The translations under genes and the position numbers were made by a program. Of a stretch of DNA of 64,000 nt, positions 19,122 to 28,293 are shown in pieces. Origin of the DNA: Thermoanaerobacter kivui (GTDB taxonomy: Bacteria > Bacillota > Thermoanaerobacteria > Thermoanaerobacterales > Thermoanaerobacteraceae). The notes under the pieces are model-generated. The model had not been told where the DNA came from and did no database searches. It saw only the letters and a list, made by a program, of their open reading frames with translations. Each line of letters opens with the position of its first letter. Position 1 is the first letter of the stretch. Location: contig NZ_CP009170.1 in NCBI RefSeq assembly GCF_000763575.1, forward strand, positions 1,615,501 to 1,679,500, read 5' to 3'.

Positions 19122-20042
19122 TTAATCCACCTCCTCAAAGGCATGGGTCATCTTCATATTGATAAGGCTCAATGTGCCAATTATCAAGAATATAATTATA
19201 GACAAAGCTGCCGCCAAGTCATATCTGTTAAACTGCATTGTCATCTTGTAAGCCGAACTTACAAGCAAATCAGTATGACCTGCAAAAGAAGTATCTGTCC
19301 TTGGAGGTCCTCCTCCTGTAATTAAAAACGCTGCGCCAAAGTTGTTGAAATTATAAGCAAAAGATGAAATAATAAGTGGCAAAGTAGAAGATGTCAACAT
19401 TGGTACTGTTATCATTCTCAGCTTTTGGAACCATGTAGCACCGTCGATGTCTGCAACTTCATAAAGCTCTGGCGGTATTGCTTGAAGCGCCCCCAAAGAA
19501 GCGTTCATCATAAAAGGATAACCCATCCACACACTGACCATTATAATTGCAACTCTTGCCCAAAATGGATCAAGAAGCCATGGTATCATAGGCAAATGCA
19601 GTCGCTGTAGTATCAAATTTATACCGCCGTATTGTTGATTTAAAAGCCCCGTCCATGTCAGTGCAGCAATTGTTCCAGGAAGTCCCCATGGAATAATCAA
19701 TATTGCCCTATAAAAATTTGTCTCCCACATGTTTCTATTGTTTAAAATAACAGCTAAGAGAAGACCTATAATATAACTTAATAAAGTAGCTGAAAGAGCA
19801 AAAATAACTGTCCACACAAATACAGGAGCAAAAACTACTTTAAAAGGTCCTGACAGTATATCTATAAAGTTTTTAAATCCTACAAATTGATAGTTATTAA
19901 AGTGGTATAGATTAAAATTTGTAAAAGCAATATAAATAGTATACAACATAGGCACAAAACTTAATACAGTCATAGAAAGTATAGCAGGTGATAAATACGC
20001 ATAAGGCGTTAGCTTATCTCGTATGGTCTTTTTACCTTTCAT
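19122..20042 (-). CDS. malF: Maltose/maltodextrin ABC transporter permease
   Basis: Inner-membrane permease of a CUT1-type sugar importer (306 residues). It has six predicted membrane segments and the cytoplasmic loop EVADIDGATWFQKLRMITVPML that contacts the ATPase. It lacks the long periplasmic insertion of E. coli MalF, as is normal in Firmicutes. The gene lies 48 bp behind malE and overlaps the ribosome site of malG. No MalK-type ATPase is encoded here, so a shared ATPase elsewhere is expected. Translocation should fail while malG is interrupted. Confidence 0.92.
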   Translation of the reverse strand: MKGKKTIRDKLTPYAYLSPAILSMTVLSFVPMLYTIYIAFTNFNLYHFNNYQFVGFKNFIDILSGPFKVVFAPVFVWTVIFALSATLLSYIIGLLLAVILNNRNMWETNFYRAILIIPWGLPGTIAALTWTGLLNQQYGGINLILQRLHLPMIPWLLDPFWARVAIIMVSVWMGYPFMMNASLGALQAIPPELYEVADIDGATWFQKLRMITVPMLTSSTLPLIISSFAYNFNNFGAAFLITGGGPPRTDTSFAGHTDLLVSSAYKMTMQFNRYDLAAALSIIIFLIIGTLSLINMKMTHAFEEVD

Positions 20043-20089
20043 TCAACAACCTCCTTTTCTAAAAAAAGGGGCTAAAAGCCCCATTTTTG

Positions 20090-21334
20090 TTACTGTTGCG
20101 TTGCAATACCTTGTTTGATCTGATTTACCATTTCATCTGCTGCTTTGTCAACAGGAACCTTTCCTGAGGTAATAAGCTGTAATGCATTGCCAGCAGGACC
20201 CCATACTGCAGCCATTTGCGGTATATTAGGCATTGGAATAGCATTTTTAGCTTGTTCTGCAAAAGCATTCAAGATTTCATTGTTCTTAACTTCAGGATTA
20301 TCCAAAAGTGAGTTAAGAACCGGTATTCTGTTACCTGTTTCAAACAGTGGCAATCCTGTATTTTCAGCAAGATACTTCATTAAATCCCATGCTTCTTTTT
20401 GATGTTTTGAATTCGCACTTACAAATGCAGCCTGTACACCTGCAAAAGAAGGTGTGGGTTTTCCATCAATTTGTGGAAGTGGAGCAACTTTAAATGGAAC
20501 ATTAGCTTTCTTAAAGCCATCTACATCCCATGGACCGCTTATATATAGTCCAGTTTTTCCACTTTGGAAATTGCCTTTTGCCATATCGCCGTTTATATCT
20601 GCAGGCATGAATTTATACTTTGTCACAAAGTCTTTTATAAGTTCTAAGCCTTTCTTTGCACCATCGTTATTCAATCCTATATCGTTTGGATCAAGTCCAC
20701 CGCCTGTATCCTTAAACACATAACCGCCATAAGCAGATATAAAGGCAAAGCTAAAATAGAAGTTATTTACATCGTATTGGAATCCTACTTCTTTGCCCAG
20801 CTTAATTAAATCATCAAGTGTTGCTGGTGGTGTTGGAACTTTCTCTGTATTGTAGAAAAGTGCATAAGTCTCCATTGAAATTGGTACAGCATACATTTTT
20901 CCATCGTAAGATACAGCACTTATGCTCATTGGAACATAGTCGTCTTTGTTTATAACTCCGTCTGGTACTTCAGCTAAAAGTCCTGCCTTTTGGAAAGTAC
21001 CCAAGTTATCGTGTGGTAAACCAAACATGATGTCTGGGCCCTTACCACTTTGAGCAGCTGTTGAGAAAGCTTGGAAGTCACTCTGGTCTGCCAAAACTTT
21101 TACTTTGTTGCCAGTTTGCTCTGCCCACTTATTTGCAATCTCTTGAACCTTTGCTATTTCAGGATCTGTTAAGTGTGACCATACTACAAGTTCTACAGGC
21201 TCTTTCTTTTGTTCTGTCTGACCTTGTGATGAAGTATTTTCGCTTGTCTTGCTGCCGCCACAACCTGTTAAAGCAGCTGACAAAACGAATACCATCACAG
21301 TCAGCAATGCAATTATTTTTGTGTACTTCTTCAT
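20090..21334 (-). CDS. malE: Maltose/maltodextrin-binding lipoprotein
   Basis: Extracellular solute-binding protein (family 1) of the sugar importer. The ATG at 21334 follows AGGAGGATTTGT and opens MKKYTKIIALLTVMVFVLSA with the lipobox LTGC, so the mature protein is anchored by its N-terminal Cys. The longer open frame upstream lacks a ribosome site. The body has the usual features KVKVLADQSDFQAFSTAAQSGKG-type hinge and FAGVQAAFVS. It sits second in the operon, behind the secreted amylase whose products it would bind. Confidence 0.92.
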   Translation of the reverse strand: MKKYTKIIALLTVMVFVLSAALTGCGGSKTSENTSSQGQTEQKKEPVELVVWSHLTDPEIAKVQEIANKWAEQTGNKVKVLADQSDFQAFSTAAQSGKGPDIMFGLPHDNLGTFQKAGLLAEVPDGVINKDDYVPMSISAVSYDGKMYAVPISMETYALFYNTEKVPTPPATLDDLIKLGKEVGFQYDVNNFYFSFAFISAYGGYVFKDTGGGLDPNDIGLNNDGAKKGLELIKDFVTKYKFMPADINGDMAKGNFQSGKTGLYISGPWDVDGFKKANVPFKVAPLPQIDGKPTPSFAGVQAAFVSANSKHQKEAWDLMKYLAENTGLPLFETGNRIPVLNSLLDNPEVKNNEILNAFAEQAKNAIPMPNIPQMAAVWGPAGNALQLITSGKVPVDKAADEMVNQIKQGIATQQ

Positions 21335-21390
21335 ACAAATCCTCCTCTTAATTTTTAATTTTATTATAATTTTGGGAAAAACCCAAAATC

Positions 21391-22971
21391 TTATTTCACT
21401 TTTACATTTGTCCATATGCTTACACTGTCTTTAGGTAAAGTTATACTTAAAATGTTGTTTTCACTATTTCCTCTTTCAACTTTTAAATTAACTCCTTCTA
21501 ATAAACCCTTTAAATAATCACTGTATTTGCCTTTTCGAAGAGAAGTCTCTATATTTTTTATAGTAGTCTCTTCTCCTTTATTTATTGCAACTACAACTAT
21601 GTCTTTCCCATATTGCCTCTCATAGATATAAACATCATCGCTAACATACCTTGCTACAGTCTTCCCATACTGTAACGCCTGTGTAGCCTTGCGCAAGTTT
21701 GACAATTCTCTAATTAAAACATAAGCCTTAGTATTCTCATCAAACTTTTCCATCATTGGCCTATTATAAGGGTCATTTCCGCCATTTGTGTCATTATGCA
21801 AATACTGCTCTGTCCCATAATATATAGCCGGAATCCCACGAGATGTCATTATAAACGCAATAGCTTCATGCAATTTGTTCTTATCATCATTGACTGATAA
21901 AAACCTCGGCATATCGTGATTGTCCACAAAAGTAACCAACTTATAAGGATTATCATAATCTTTATTTGTCTCTTCAATAGTATCATTCAATCTGTCAAAG
22001 CCATAATCTTTTTCAAAAACATCCTTTATCGCATTGTTGAGCATAAAATCCAATACAGAAAAACCACTCATATTGGCAAATTGAATATTATAACCGTACA
22101 AAGGATCAGTGGGACCGTTTAACATCCACTCGCCAAAAAGAATAGCATCTTTTTTAACGCCGTATATGGTATCAGCAAAACTTTTTACCCATTCCATAGG
22201 CATATGCTTTACTGCATCTAGCCTTACCCCATCAATTCCATGACTAAACCATAACTTGATAGAATCCTTTAAATACTTGTCAACAATAGGATTACTTTGA
22301 TCAAGGTCCACAAGGTCAAACAAATTTTTATCCTGCAAGTCCTTTAAATTGTTCCAATTTGTAATAGTGCCGTTGTGATGAAAAAGCTTATTAAGATCAT
22401 TGCTATAAGTTCCTAATAATTTCCCATTGTCATACAAGGCACCGTTTTCAGCAAAGTCAGTGTTGTTTTCATCTGCGGGACTCGTGTGATTTGGAGCAAA
22501 ATCTAGTATAACTTTTATCCCATTAGCGTGAGCAGTCTTTACAAAATTGTCAAAGTCCTCCCATGTACCAAAATGTTCTTCTACTCTTTTAAAGTCCCTT
22601 GCCCAATATCCGTGATAAGGTGCATTTATTTCGCCATTATATATTGCCGGTTTGTTGATGTTGTCTACAACAGGAGAAATCCAAATAGCTGTTACTCCCA
22701 TCCCTTTTATATAAGGAATTTTTTCTGTCAAACCTTTTAAATCTCCACCCCAATACATCCTCCAATTGGTATAGGTTGGATCAAACATACCTTTACTTAC
22801 TTCCGGGTCATCGTTGGACTTATCCCCATTGTAAAACCTATCTATCATAACCTGATATATTACATCCGATTCAGCGGAATTATTAGAACTAGTCTCTTTA
22901 ATACCACAACTGGTCAGCAATAAAGAAAAGACTAAAATTATTGCCGCAAATAGCTTTACATTCTTTCCCAT
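21391..22971 (-). CDS. Lipoprotein alpha-amylase, GH13
   Basis: A cell-surface starch-degrading enzyme. The signal peptide ends in the lipobox LLTSCG, so it is probably lipid-anchored. Catalytic residues are visible: nucleophile Asp in GVRLDAVKHMP, acid Glu in AILFGEWMLNG, and Asp in TFVDNHDMPRF. MYWGGDLKGLTEKIPYIKGMG matches the GH13 alpha-amylase/CGTase side of the family; the product spectrum is not predictable. It is the first gene of the amylase-malEFG operon and is read from the strong promoter at 23090-23118. ATG at 22971 is chosen over GTG three bases upstream. Confidence 0.9.
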   Translation of the reverse strand: MGKNVKLFAAIILVFSLLLTSCGIKETSSNNSAESDVIYQVMIDRFYNGDKSNDDPEVSKGMFDPTYTNWRMYWGGDLKGLTEKIPYIKGMGVTAIWISPVVDNINKPAIYNGEINAPYHGYWARDFKRVEEHFGTWEDFDNFVKTAHANGIKVILDFAPNHTSPADENNTDFAENGALYDNGKLLGTYSNDLNKLFHHNGTITNWNNLKDLQDKNLFDLVDLDQSNPIVDKYLKDSIKLWFSHGIDGVRLDAVKHMPMEWVKSFADTIYGVKKDAILFGEWMLNGPTDPLYGYNIQFANMSGFSVLDFMLNNAIKDVFEKDYGFDRLNDTIEETNKDYDNPYKLVTFVDNHDMPRFLSVNDDKNKLHEAIAFIMTSRGIPAIYYGTEQYLHNDTNGGNDPYNRPMMEKFDENTKAYVLIRELSNLRKATQALQYGKTVARYVSDDVYIYERQYGKDIVVVAINKGEETTIKNIETSLRKGKYSDYLKGLLEGVNLKVERGNSENNILSITLPKDSVSIWTNVKVK

Positions 22972-23047
22972 CACTTTCCCCCTTACAAGTGATTGCCAAT
23001 ATATTACAGTAATCGCTTTCTTAGAATGTATTTTTTAAAAGCGCCCA

Positions 23048-23118
23048 ATTGCAACAGTGTTGCAATCGCTTGCGCTTGCTTTCAATATTATTGTATATCT
23101 TAATTTAACAAATGTCAA
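23048..23118 (-). promoter_or_regulatory. Promoter and palindromic operator of the amylase-mal operon
   Basis: On the minus strand, TTGACA (23113-23118) and TACAAT (23090-23095) are spaced by 17 bp, a near-consensus housekeeping promoter. Downstream of the predicted start site lies a perfect 19-bp palindrome, ATTGCAACAGTGTTGCAAT (23048-23066). The position suggests a roadblock operator for a sugar repressor of LacI type; no regulator gene is in the window. A further GCAAGCGCAAGCG stretch lies between promoter and operator. Confidence 0.8.
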
Positions 23119-23155
23119 TATGTTTTTTTGTACAACATAGACTAAAATTCCTCGT

Positions 23156-24130
23156 TTACTTAAGCAGGCTTACAATTACTTCTGCAAGCTTTTGCTCATC
23201 GTGCCTTATAAATTCCTTTTTTAAAGCTACTAAATTTTCCTCTACCACTTTAATTCCCATACTTTCTAACTGATTTTTATCGTATTCAACAGGTTGTGAC
23301 ATGTCTTTTATATAGCGCTCCATATAATCATGGGGAATTTCACCGTTGTTGACAATAATGTAATCTAGAGATTTAAGCCCATGTTCAAAAAGAGCCTTCA
23401 CATGGTCACAAGCAGTATAGCCCAAAGTCTCTCCCGGCTGTGTCATGATATTACATGCGTAAATTTTAACCGCTCTAGAGGTTTCAATAGCACCACACAC
23501 TCCATCTACCAAAAGATTAGGGATTACACTCGTATATAAACTTCCAGGACCCAATACAATGGCATCAGCATTTAATATATCCACTAATACTTCTTCAAAA
23601 GGCTCTGCATGAGAAGGTTCAATATATATCCTCTTTATCTTACTGTTTTCTTTTTGCTGTACAACAGGAATTTGCGATTCCCCTTTAATGATAGTCCCGT
23701 TTTCAAGCTCTGCTACAAGCCTTACATCATCAAGAGTTACAGGAATAACTTTTCCTGATACAGCAAGCACATCACTCATCTTTTTTACAGCTTCTTCAAA
23801 ATTTTTAGAAATGCCTATCATGGCTGCCAAAAACAAATTCCCAAAATTTTGGCCCTTTAGCATTCCCTCAGTAAACCTGTACTGCAAAAGTTGTTCCATT
23901 GTAGGCTCTGTATTTGCTAAAGCCAGTATACAATTTCTTATATCTCCAGGCGGCAGTATCCCTAAATCCTGTCTTAGGATTCCCGAGCCGCCGCCATCAT
24001 CTGCTACTGTAACTACCGCAGTAATATTGGTTGTATAAAGTTTTAATCCTCTTAGCATAGTAGAAAGCCCTGTACCTCCACCAATAGCAACAATTTTAGG
24101 CCTGCCTCTAAAATTTTGCTTTGCACTCAT
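23156..24130 (-). CDS. yvcK: YvcK-type protein (gluconeogenesis factor, CofD-like fold)
   Basis: A UDP-sugar-binding regulatory protein of the YvcK family (324 residues), needed for growth on gluconeogenic substrates and for cell shape in Bacillus. Motifs are KIVAIGGGTGLSTMLRGLK at the N-terminus, VTVADDGGGSGILRQDLGILPPGD and VLGPGSLYTSVIPNLLV. It lies one base behind rapZ. Its usual downstream partner whiA is displaced to 11.4 kb. Confidence 0.94.
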   Translation of the reverse strand: MSAKQNFRGRPKIVAIGGGTGLSTMLRGLKLYTTNITAVVTVADDGGGSGILRQDLGILPPGDIRNCILALANTEPTMEQLLQYRFTEGMLKGQNFGNLFLAAMIGISKNFEEAVKKMSDVLAVSGKVIPVTLDDVRLVAELENGTIIKGESQIPVVQQKENSKIKRIYIEPSHAEPFEEVLVDILNADAIVLGPGSLYTSVIPNLLVDGVCGAIETSRAVKIYACNIMTQPGETLGYTACDHVKALFEHGLKSLDYIIVNNGEIPHDYMERYIKDMSQPVEYDKNQLESMGIKVVEENLVALKKEFIRHDEQKLAEVIVSLLK

Positions 24131-24131
24131 T

Positions 24132-24986
24132 TTACTCCTCTCCTATATCTCTGTGATGAATGATAACAAAATAATCATCGCTTTTCAAAAGTTCATAAAG
24201 AGCATTTGCAATGGTAACTGACCTGTGTTTACCCCCTGTACATCCAATAGCTATTACCAGCTGTGATTTTCCTTCTCTGATATAATACGGAATTAAAAAC
24301 TCAATCATATCTCCCAGTTTTTTTAAAAATTCCTTCGCTTCTTCCCATTTCATAACATATTCTTTGACCTTTTCATCATTTCCAGTTAAAGGTCTTAACT
24401 CTTCAATATAAAAAGGATTAGGCAAAAATCTCACATCAAATACAAGGTCTGCATCAAGAGGTATTCCGTATTTATATCCAAAAGACATGATATTTATTAT
24501 AATTCCTTTAAATTTTTTGCCTTTTAAAAATATATTCGACAATTCCTCTTTTAATTGCGAAGAAGTTAAATTAGAAGTATCTATTATGCTATTGGCTATT
24601 TTTCTTATTTCCGCAAGCCTTTTTCTTTCCTCATTTATTCCGTCAACTATTCTCCCCTCTTCAGAGAGAGGATGCTTTCTTCTGGTTTCTTTAAATCTCT
24701 TTATCAAAACCTCATCAGAAGCTTCCAAAAAAATTATTTCGTAGTCGTAATTGTTTTTTTTCAAAAACTCAAGGCTGGAATAGATATCTTCAAAAAATTG
24801 GCCACCCCTTAAATCCATTCCAAGAGCTACTTTATCTATATTTTTCGATTGATAAAAAAGATCGGCAAGTTTTGGTATTAAAGCAGGTGGAAAATTATCT
24901 ATACAAAAAAAACCCATATCCTCCATCGCTTTTAACGCTTGCGTTTTTCCAGCACCAGAAAGGCCTGTTATTATGACGAACCTCAC
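24132..24986 (-). CDS. rapZ: RapZ/YvcJ nucleotide-binding protein
   Basis: A P-loop protein ([24 protein letters not shown]) with the C-terminal RapZ domain ([19 protein letters not shown]). In E. coli RapZ guides RNase E to GlmZ RNA; in Firmicutes the role is less clear. The GTG at 24986 follows AAGGGGTGAT at proper spacing; the frame opens slightly further upstream, but those codons form the ribosome site. It belongs to the murB-PHP-rapZ-yvcK operon. Confidence 0.94.
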   Translation of the reverse strand: MRFVIITGLSGAGKTQALKAMEDMGFFCIDNFPPALIPKLADLFYQSKNIDKVALGMDLRGGQFFEDIYSSLEFLKKNNYDYEIIFLEASDEVLIKRFKETRRKHPLSEEGRIVDGINEERKRLAEIRKIANSIIDTSNLTSSQLKEELSNIFLKGKKFKGIIINIMSFGYKYGIPLDADLVFDVRFLPNPFYIEELRPLTGNDEKVKEYVMKWEEAKEFLKKLGDMIEFLIPYYIREGKSQLVIAIGCTGGKHRSVTIANALYELLKSDDYFVIIHHRDIGEE

Positions 24987-24991
24987 AAATA

Positions 24992-25723
24992 TCACCCCTT
25001 AGCGTTTATTATATCTTCTTCTGTTAGTCCTGCCTCTTTTGCTATCTCTATTCCTCTTTTAAAGTCTCCCACCCTAAGTGGTGTATGGGCATCGCTATTT
25101 ATCACAAACTTACAGCCTTCGCTTTTAGCTATCTTTACAAACTCTACTGTCATATAGCCGTGGCTCGCATTAATCTCAAGAGCTGTCCCCCTTTCCTTAG
25201 CTGCTTTGGCAAGTCTCATCGTGTCAATATCTACTTTAGCACCGGGATGTGTTATTATGTCAATCTTGTATTTTTTTATAGCATTAATCATCGCTTGTGT
25301 ATTTTTTTCTCTCATTTCAGCTTTTAATAAACCAATGTATTTGCTCAACAGATTTTTACCAAACAACTGCACACCGTTATAAAAATCCTTAGGCATTACT
25401 CCTGTGTGATATCCCATAAGTAAAATATCTAAATATTCCATAAGCTCATCAGGAACATCTATACTTCCATCAACACTTATGAGGTTTGCTTCTACCCCCA
25501 TCAGCACTTTAATTTGAGGGTATTTTTCATTAATTTTGTCTATTTCTTCTCTCATTTTCTTAAAATCCTTTTTTCTTAAACCATAAAATATGTGAGCTGG
25601 TCCATGGTCAGTAATAGCAATTTCTCTAAGTCCCAACTTTATTGCCCTTTTTACATTGTCCTCTATACTCCCTTTCCCATGACTGTATACAGTGTGAGTG
25701 TGATAATCAGCAAAAATTTTCAT
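24992..25723 (-). CDS. PHP-domain phosphoesterase, YcdX-like
   Basis: A metal-dependent hydrolase of the PHP family (about 244 residues). Metal-binding motifs are visible: [41 protein letters not shown] and FVINSDAHT. The closest relatives are YcdX-type phosphatases and histidinol phosphatase-like proteins; the substrate is not known. The ATG at 25723 follows AGGTGATT. It is tightly packed between murB and rapZ. Confidence 0.88.
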   Translation of the reverse strand: MKIFADYHTHTVYSHGKGSIEDNVKRAIKLGLREIAITDHGPAHIFYGLRKKDFKKMREEIDKINEKYPQIKVLMGVEANLISVDGSIDVPDELMEYLDILLMGYHTGVMPKDFYNGVQLFGKNLLSKYIGLLKAEMREKNTQAMINAIKKYKIDIITHPGAKVDIDTMRLAKAAKERGTALEINASHGYMTVEFVKIAKSEGCKFVINSDAHTPLRVGDFKRGIEIAKEAGLTEEDIINAKG

Positions 25724-25735
25724 TTGTTCAATCAC

Positions 25736-26641
25736 CTATTTCTCTCCTACTATTTTTATCTCAGGAATAAGTTCCACTCCAAACTTTTCTTTTACTACTT
25801 TTTGTACATGTTCAATCAAGTTTACAACATCGTAAAAAGTTGCATTGCCAGTGTTTATAATAAAACCACAGTGTTTTTCAGAGACCTTTGCTCCTCCAAT
25901 TGAATACCCTTTAAGCCCCGCTTCCTCAATAAGCTTGCCAGCGTAATAACCTGGTGGCCTTTTAAAAGTACTTCCGGCACTGGGATACTCTAAAGGCTGT
26001 TTTTCTTTTCTCCTCGCATTTAATTCCTCTATTTTGCTCTTTATTTCTTCGTACTTTCCTTTTGATAAGTTCAACCACGCTTTTAACACAATCCAATCCT
26101 TTTCTTGAATAATACTATGTCTGTAGGAAAACCTCATCTCCTCATTTGCAAGAACCAATATATTACCTTCTTCATCCAAAACCTCTACTTTTTCTACCAC
26201 GTCTTTCATTTCAGGTCCATACGCCCCTGCATTCATTACTATTGCTCCACCCAAAGTCCCTGGGATACCACCAGCAAACTCAAAACCTGTGAGTTCATGT
26301 AAAAGTGCAACATTGGCAATATAAGAAAGTGGTGCGCCTGATTCTACAATTATTGTATCGCCTTCTACAATTACATTTTTTAAGGAAGATAACTTTATTA
26401 CAACCCCTCTTATGCCCTTTTCACTCACTAACAAATTGGTTCCATTCCCTAATATAAAAAAAGGTATATTTTCCTTTCTTAATAAAGATATGACATTTAA
26501 CAATTCATCTCTATTTTGAGGTATAACCAATACATCAGCAGGACCTCCTATTTTAAAGGAGGTGTGCTTTTTCATAGGCTCATTTAAATATATTTTTCCA
26601 TCAGGAATGATATCTTTCAATTTGTCAATAATTTCAATCAC
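25736..26641 (-). CDS. murB: UDP-N-acetylenolpyruvoylglucosamine reductase
   Basis: A FAD-dependent enzyme of peptidoglycan precursor synthesis, making UDP-MurNAc. It contains HTSFKIGGPADVLVIPQN, GNGTNLLVSEKGIRGVVI, the FAD-loop stretch EFAGGIPGTLGGAIVMNAGAYG and the catalytic region PSAGSTFKRP; the C-terminus has KHCGFIINTGNAT. The size is that of the type II MurB of Gram-positives. The GTG start at 26641 follows AAGGAG. It heads the murB-PHP-rapZ-yvcK operon. Confidence 0.95.
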   Translation of the reverse strand: MIEIIDKLKDIIPDGKIYLNEPMKKHTSFKIGGPADVLVIPQNRDELLNVISLLRKENIPFFILGNGTNLLVSEKGIRGVVIKLSSLKNVIVEGDTIIVESGAPLSYIANVALLHELTGFEFAGGIPGTLGGAIVMNAGAYGPEMKDVVEKVEVLDEEGNILVLANEEMRFSYRHSIIQEKDWIVLKAWLNLSKGKYEEIKSKIEELNARRKEKQPLEYPSAGSTFKRPPGYYAGKLIEEAGLKGYSIGGAKVSEKHCGFIINTGNATFYDVVNLIEHVQKVVKEKFGVELIPEIKIVGEK

Positions 26642-26767
26642 TGTACCACTCCTTAAATTCAAAGTAAATAATTACTACATTTATAGTCTATCATTAATAT
26701 ATTGTTTTCATTCCAAAATGAAACTTTATACGCAATTTTATAATAGCACTTTTTTTTTACAAAATAA

Positions 26768-26790
26768 ATAGAGGGGATTAACCCCTCTTT
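26768..26790 (-). terminator. Terminator after the zinc-ribbon gene
   Basis: AGAGGGG (26770-26776) pairs with CCCCTCT (26782-26788); on the minus strand it is followed by ATTTATTTTGT. It separates the zinc-ribbon gene from murB. Confidence 0.7.
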
Positions 26791-26960
26791 TATGCATTGT
26801 AACAAACCTTAAATCTCTTGCTTATGCAACCTTCCGAATCGTACATACTCACAACAGCTGTACATTTTTTTATCTTTATCTCGCAATTACAATCCCTGCA
26901 AAAATACAGGTTGTTGCCTATTTTGCCCACATTTGTACTTTTGCAATTTGGGCATTCCAC
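26790..26960 (-). CDS. Small zinc-ribbon protein, 56 residues
   Basis: A short gene. The GTG at 26960 lies six bases behind AGAGGTGA, with a stop codon just upstream. The protein begins MECPNCKSTNVGKIGNNLYF and continues CRDCNCEIKIKKC, giving two CxxC pairs typical of a zinc ribbon, then a basic tail ending KVCYNA. It is followed immediately by a terminator. Similar tiny zinc-ribbon proteins are common in clostridia, but their function is not known. The double CxxC spacing and ribosome site make it very likely real. Confidence 0.75.
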   Translation of the reverse strand: MECPNCKSTNVGKIGNNLYFCRDCNCEIKIKKCTAVVSMYDSEGCISKRFKVCYNA

Positions 26961-27348
26961 AGCATCTCACCTCTTCATTGGCTGCTTATCCCATCAAACT
27001 ATTTAAAGGAAATCTTTGCACCTCCTGTAATTAGTCTTAAAATGGTTTAAGCAGCACATTAATTTATTAAAATAAAAAATAAAGATTAAAAACTCAAAAA
27101 ATAAGCCCATGCATTAAATAGTCTTAAAATTTCGAATATTTTGTAGACTATTAAAACCTCCTACCGTTTCATTGCTTATTATATCACATATGTAAAAGCC
27201 AAATATAACCCGAAATTCGTTCATATCTCCTAATATTTTGAATTTTTCCTTATATTTATTCAACATATCTCACTTTAGCAAAAAAAATATCCGTTTTTCT
27301 GTGTTTTCTGATACAACTCAAGGCATATAATTATATGAGGTGTTGCTC
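26961..27348. other. Intergenic region between divergent units
   Basis: About 390 bp without a gene, very AT-rich. It should hold the divergent promoters of the zinc-ribbon gene and ytrH. One imperfect hairpin is visible at 27117-27152 (AATAGTCTtAAAAT with ATTTTgtAGACTATT). CATATAAT at 27323-27330 could be part of a sporulation-sigma promoter for ytrH, but the matching upstream box is not convincing. Nothing else was recognised. Confidence 0.5.
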
Positions 27349-27675
27349 ATGATTTTTAAAGTTATAAAGGTATTTTCCATTCCTTTTTTCACATCAATGG
27401 GAGTTGTTATAGGTGGAACGCTTATTGGTGCCTTATCAGCTGTATTTACTTTTGACTCCCCTGTCAAAATAATCAATATGATTTTAAAAGATATACGATT
27501 ATGGGCTATTCTGGTAGGACTTGGCGGTTCTTTTACTGCAATAAGGGGCTTCGAAGTAGGTTTAAGCGGTGAATTCACACAGCTTGCAAAACAAGGTTTA
27601 ATAATTCTTGGCGCTTTTTTAGGCTCTCATGCAGGTTTTATAATCATCTCTTTTATTGTTGGTGATTCAAAATGA
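27349..27675 (+). CDS. ytrH: Sporulation membrane protein YtrH
   Basis: A small membrane protein (about 108 residues) of the YtrH family, with Gly-rich hydrophobic segments (FFTSMGVVIGGTLIGALSAVF; LIILGAFLGSHAGFIIISF). In Bacillus ytrH-ytrI is a mother-cell operon needed for efficient sporulation. The ATG at 27349 follows ATGAGGTG. The next gene overlaps by four bases (ATGA), matching the ytrHI arrangement. It supports the host being an endospore former. Confidence 0.82.
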   Translation: MIFKVIKVFSIPFFTSMGVVIGGTLIGALSAVFTFDSPVKIINMILKDIRLWAILVGLGGSFTAIRGFEVGLSGEFTQLAKQGLIILGAFLGSHAGFIIISFIVGDSK

Positions 27676-28226
27676 AAAAGTATTATATTCATCTTTGCAT
27701 TTTTATTCTTGGTTTTATCATTGGAGGTTCTATCGTAAATGCAGTAAATGGCATTAAAATTGAAAAACTAATTTTCGAAAAAGAAGCTTATAGAATGAAT
27801 AACATTGAATTAAGTGAAAAGGTGTCAAAACTTAATGAATCCCTAAAAAACAAGCCTCAAAGAGTAGTCACAGAGATAATTGTGCACATAAATAATGCTG
27901 ACAATAAATTGGCTATTGAAATAGAAAAATACGTAAAAGAAAAACTATATGGCTTATACGGAAAAGAGGTAGAAAAAATAGACCCCATATTAATAAAAAA
28001 CATTTTTGATGGCAGAGTCTTAACAATTGAAAATAAAAAAATAATCCTAAAGGTTAACTTTATTGTAATAAATACTATTATCGAAATTTACCTTGATATT
28101 CATGAAAAAAAATTCTCTAGAAGAATAAACATAAATTACAGATTGTTAACAAACCTTTTTGTATGTAATTTAAAGTCTCCTGCTTTTATGCTAGGGTGCA
28201 GGCTCACGTATCTAAGTCGTGTCTAA
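27672..28226 (+). CDS. ytrI: YtrI-like sporulation protein with altered C-terminus
   Basis: One N-terminal membrane anchor (YYIHLCIFILGFIIGGSIV) followed by a coiled-coil stretch (IELSEKVSKLNESLKNK) and an alpha/beta domain, the layout of YtrI. The frame overlaps ytrH by four bases. The last roughly 18 codons run into a large inverted repeat beginning at 28172, and the stop codon lies inside that element. The natural C-terminus has probably been replaced by inserted sequence; the protein may still work. Confidence 0.7.
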   Translation: MKKYYIHLCIFILGFIIGGSIVNAVNGIKIEKLIFEKEAYRMNNIELSEKVSKLNESLKNKPQRVVTEIIVHINNADNKLAIEIEKYVKEKLYGLYGKEVEKIDPILIKNIFDGRVLTIENKKIILKVNFIVINTIIEIYLDIHEKKFSRRININYRLLTNLFVCNLKSPAFMLGCRLTYLSRV

Positions 28227-28284
28227 GGCTCATTTTGGGCAGATGAGACACACTACACCTTGCGCATAAAAGCGGAGACTTTTT
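28172..28284. repeat. 113-nt structured element with long closing stem
   Basis: AAAGTCTCC(T)GCTTTTATGC at 28172-28191 pairs with GCATAAAAGCGGAGACTTT at 28264-28282, leaving one bulge, and the plus strand continues with a short T run. The enclosed 72 nt can form further paired arms: AGGGTG with CACCTT, GTGT with ACAC, and CTCAT with ATGAG. The overall shape is that of a branched RNA ending in a terminator, or of a small mobile element. It is not recognised as a known family. It captures the 3' end of ytrI. Confidence 0.65.
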
Positions 28285-28293
28285 AAAAATGAC

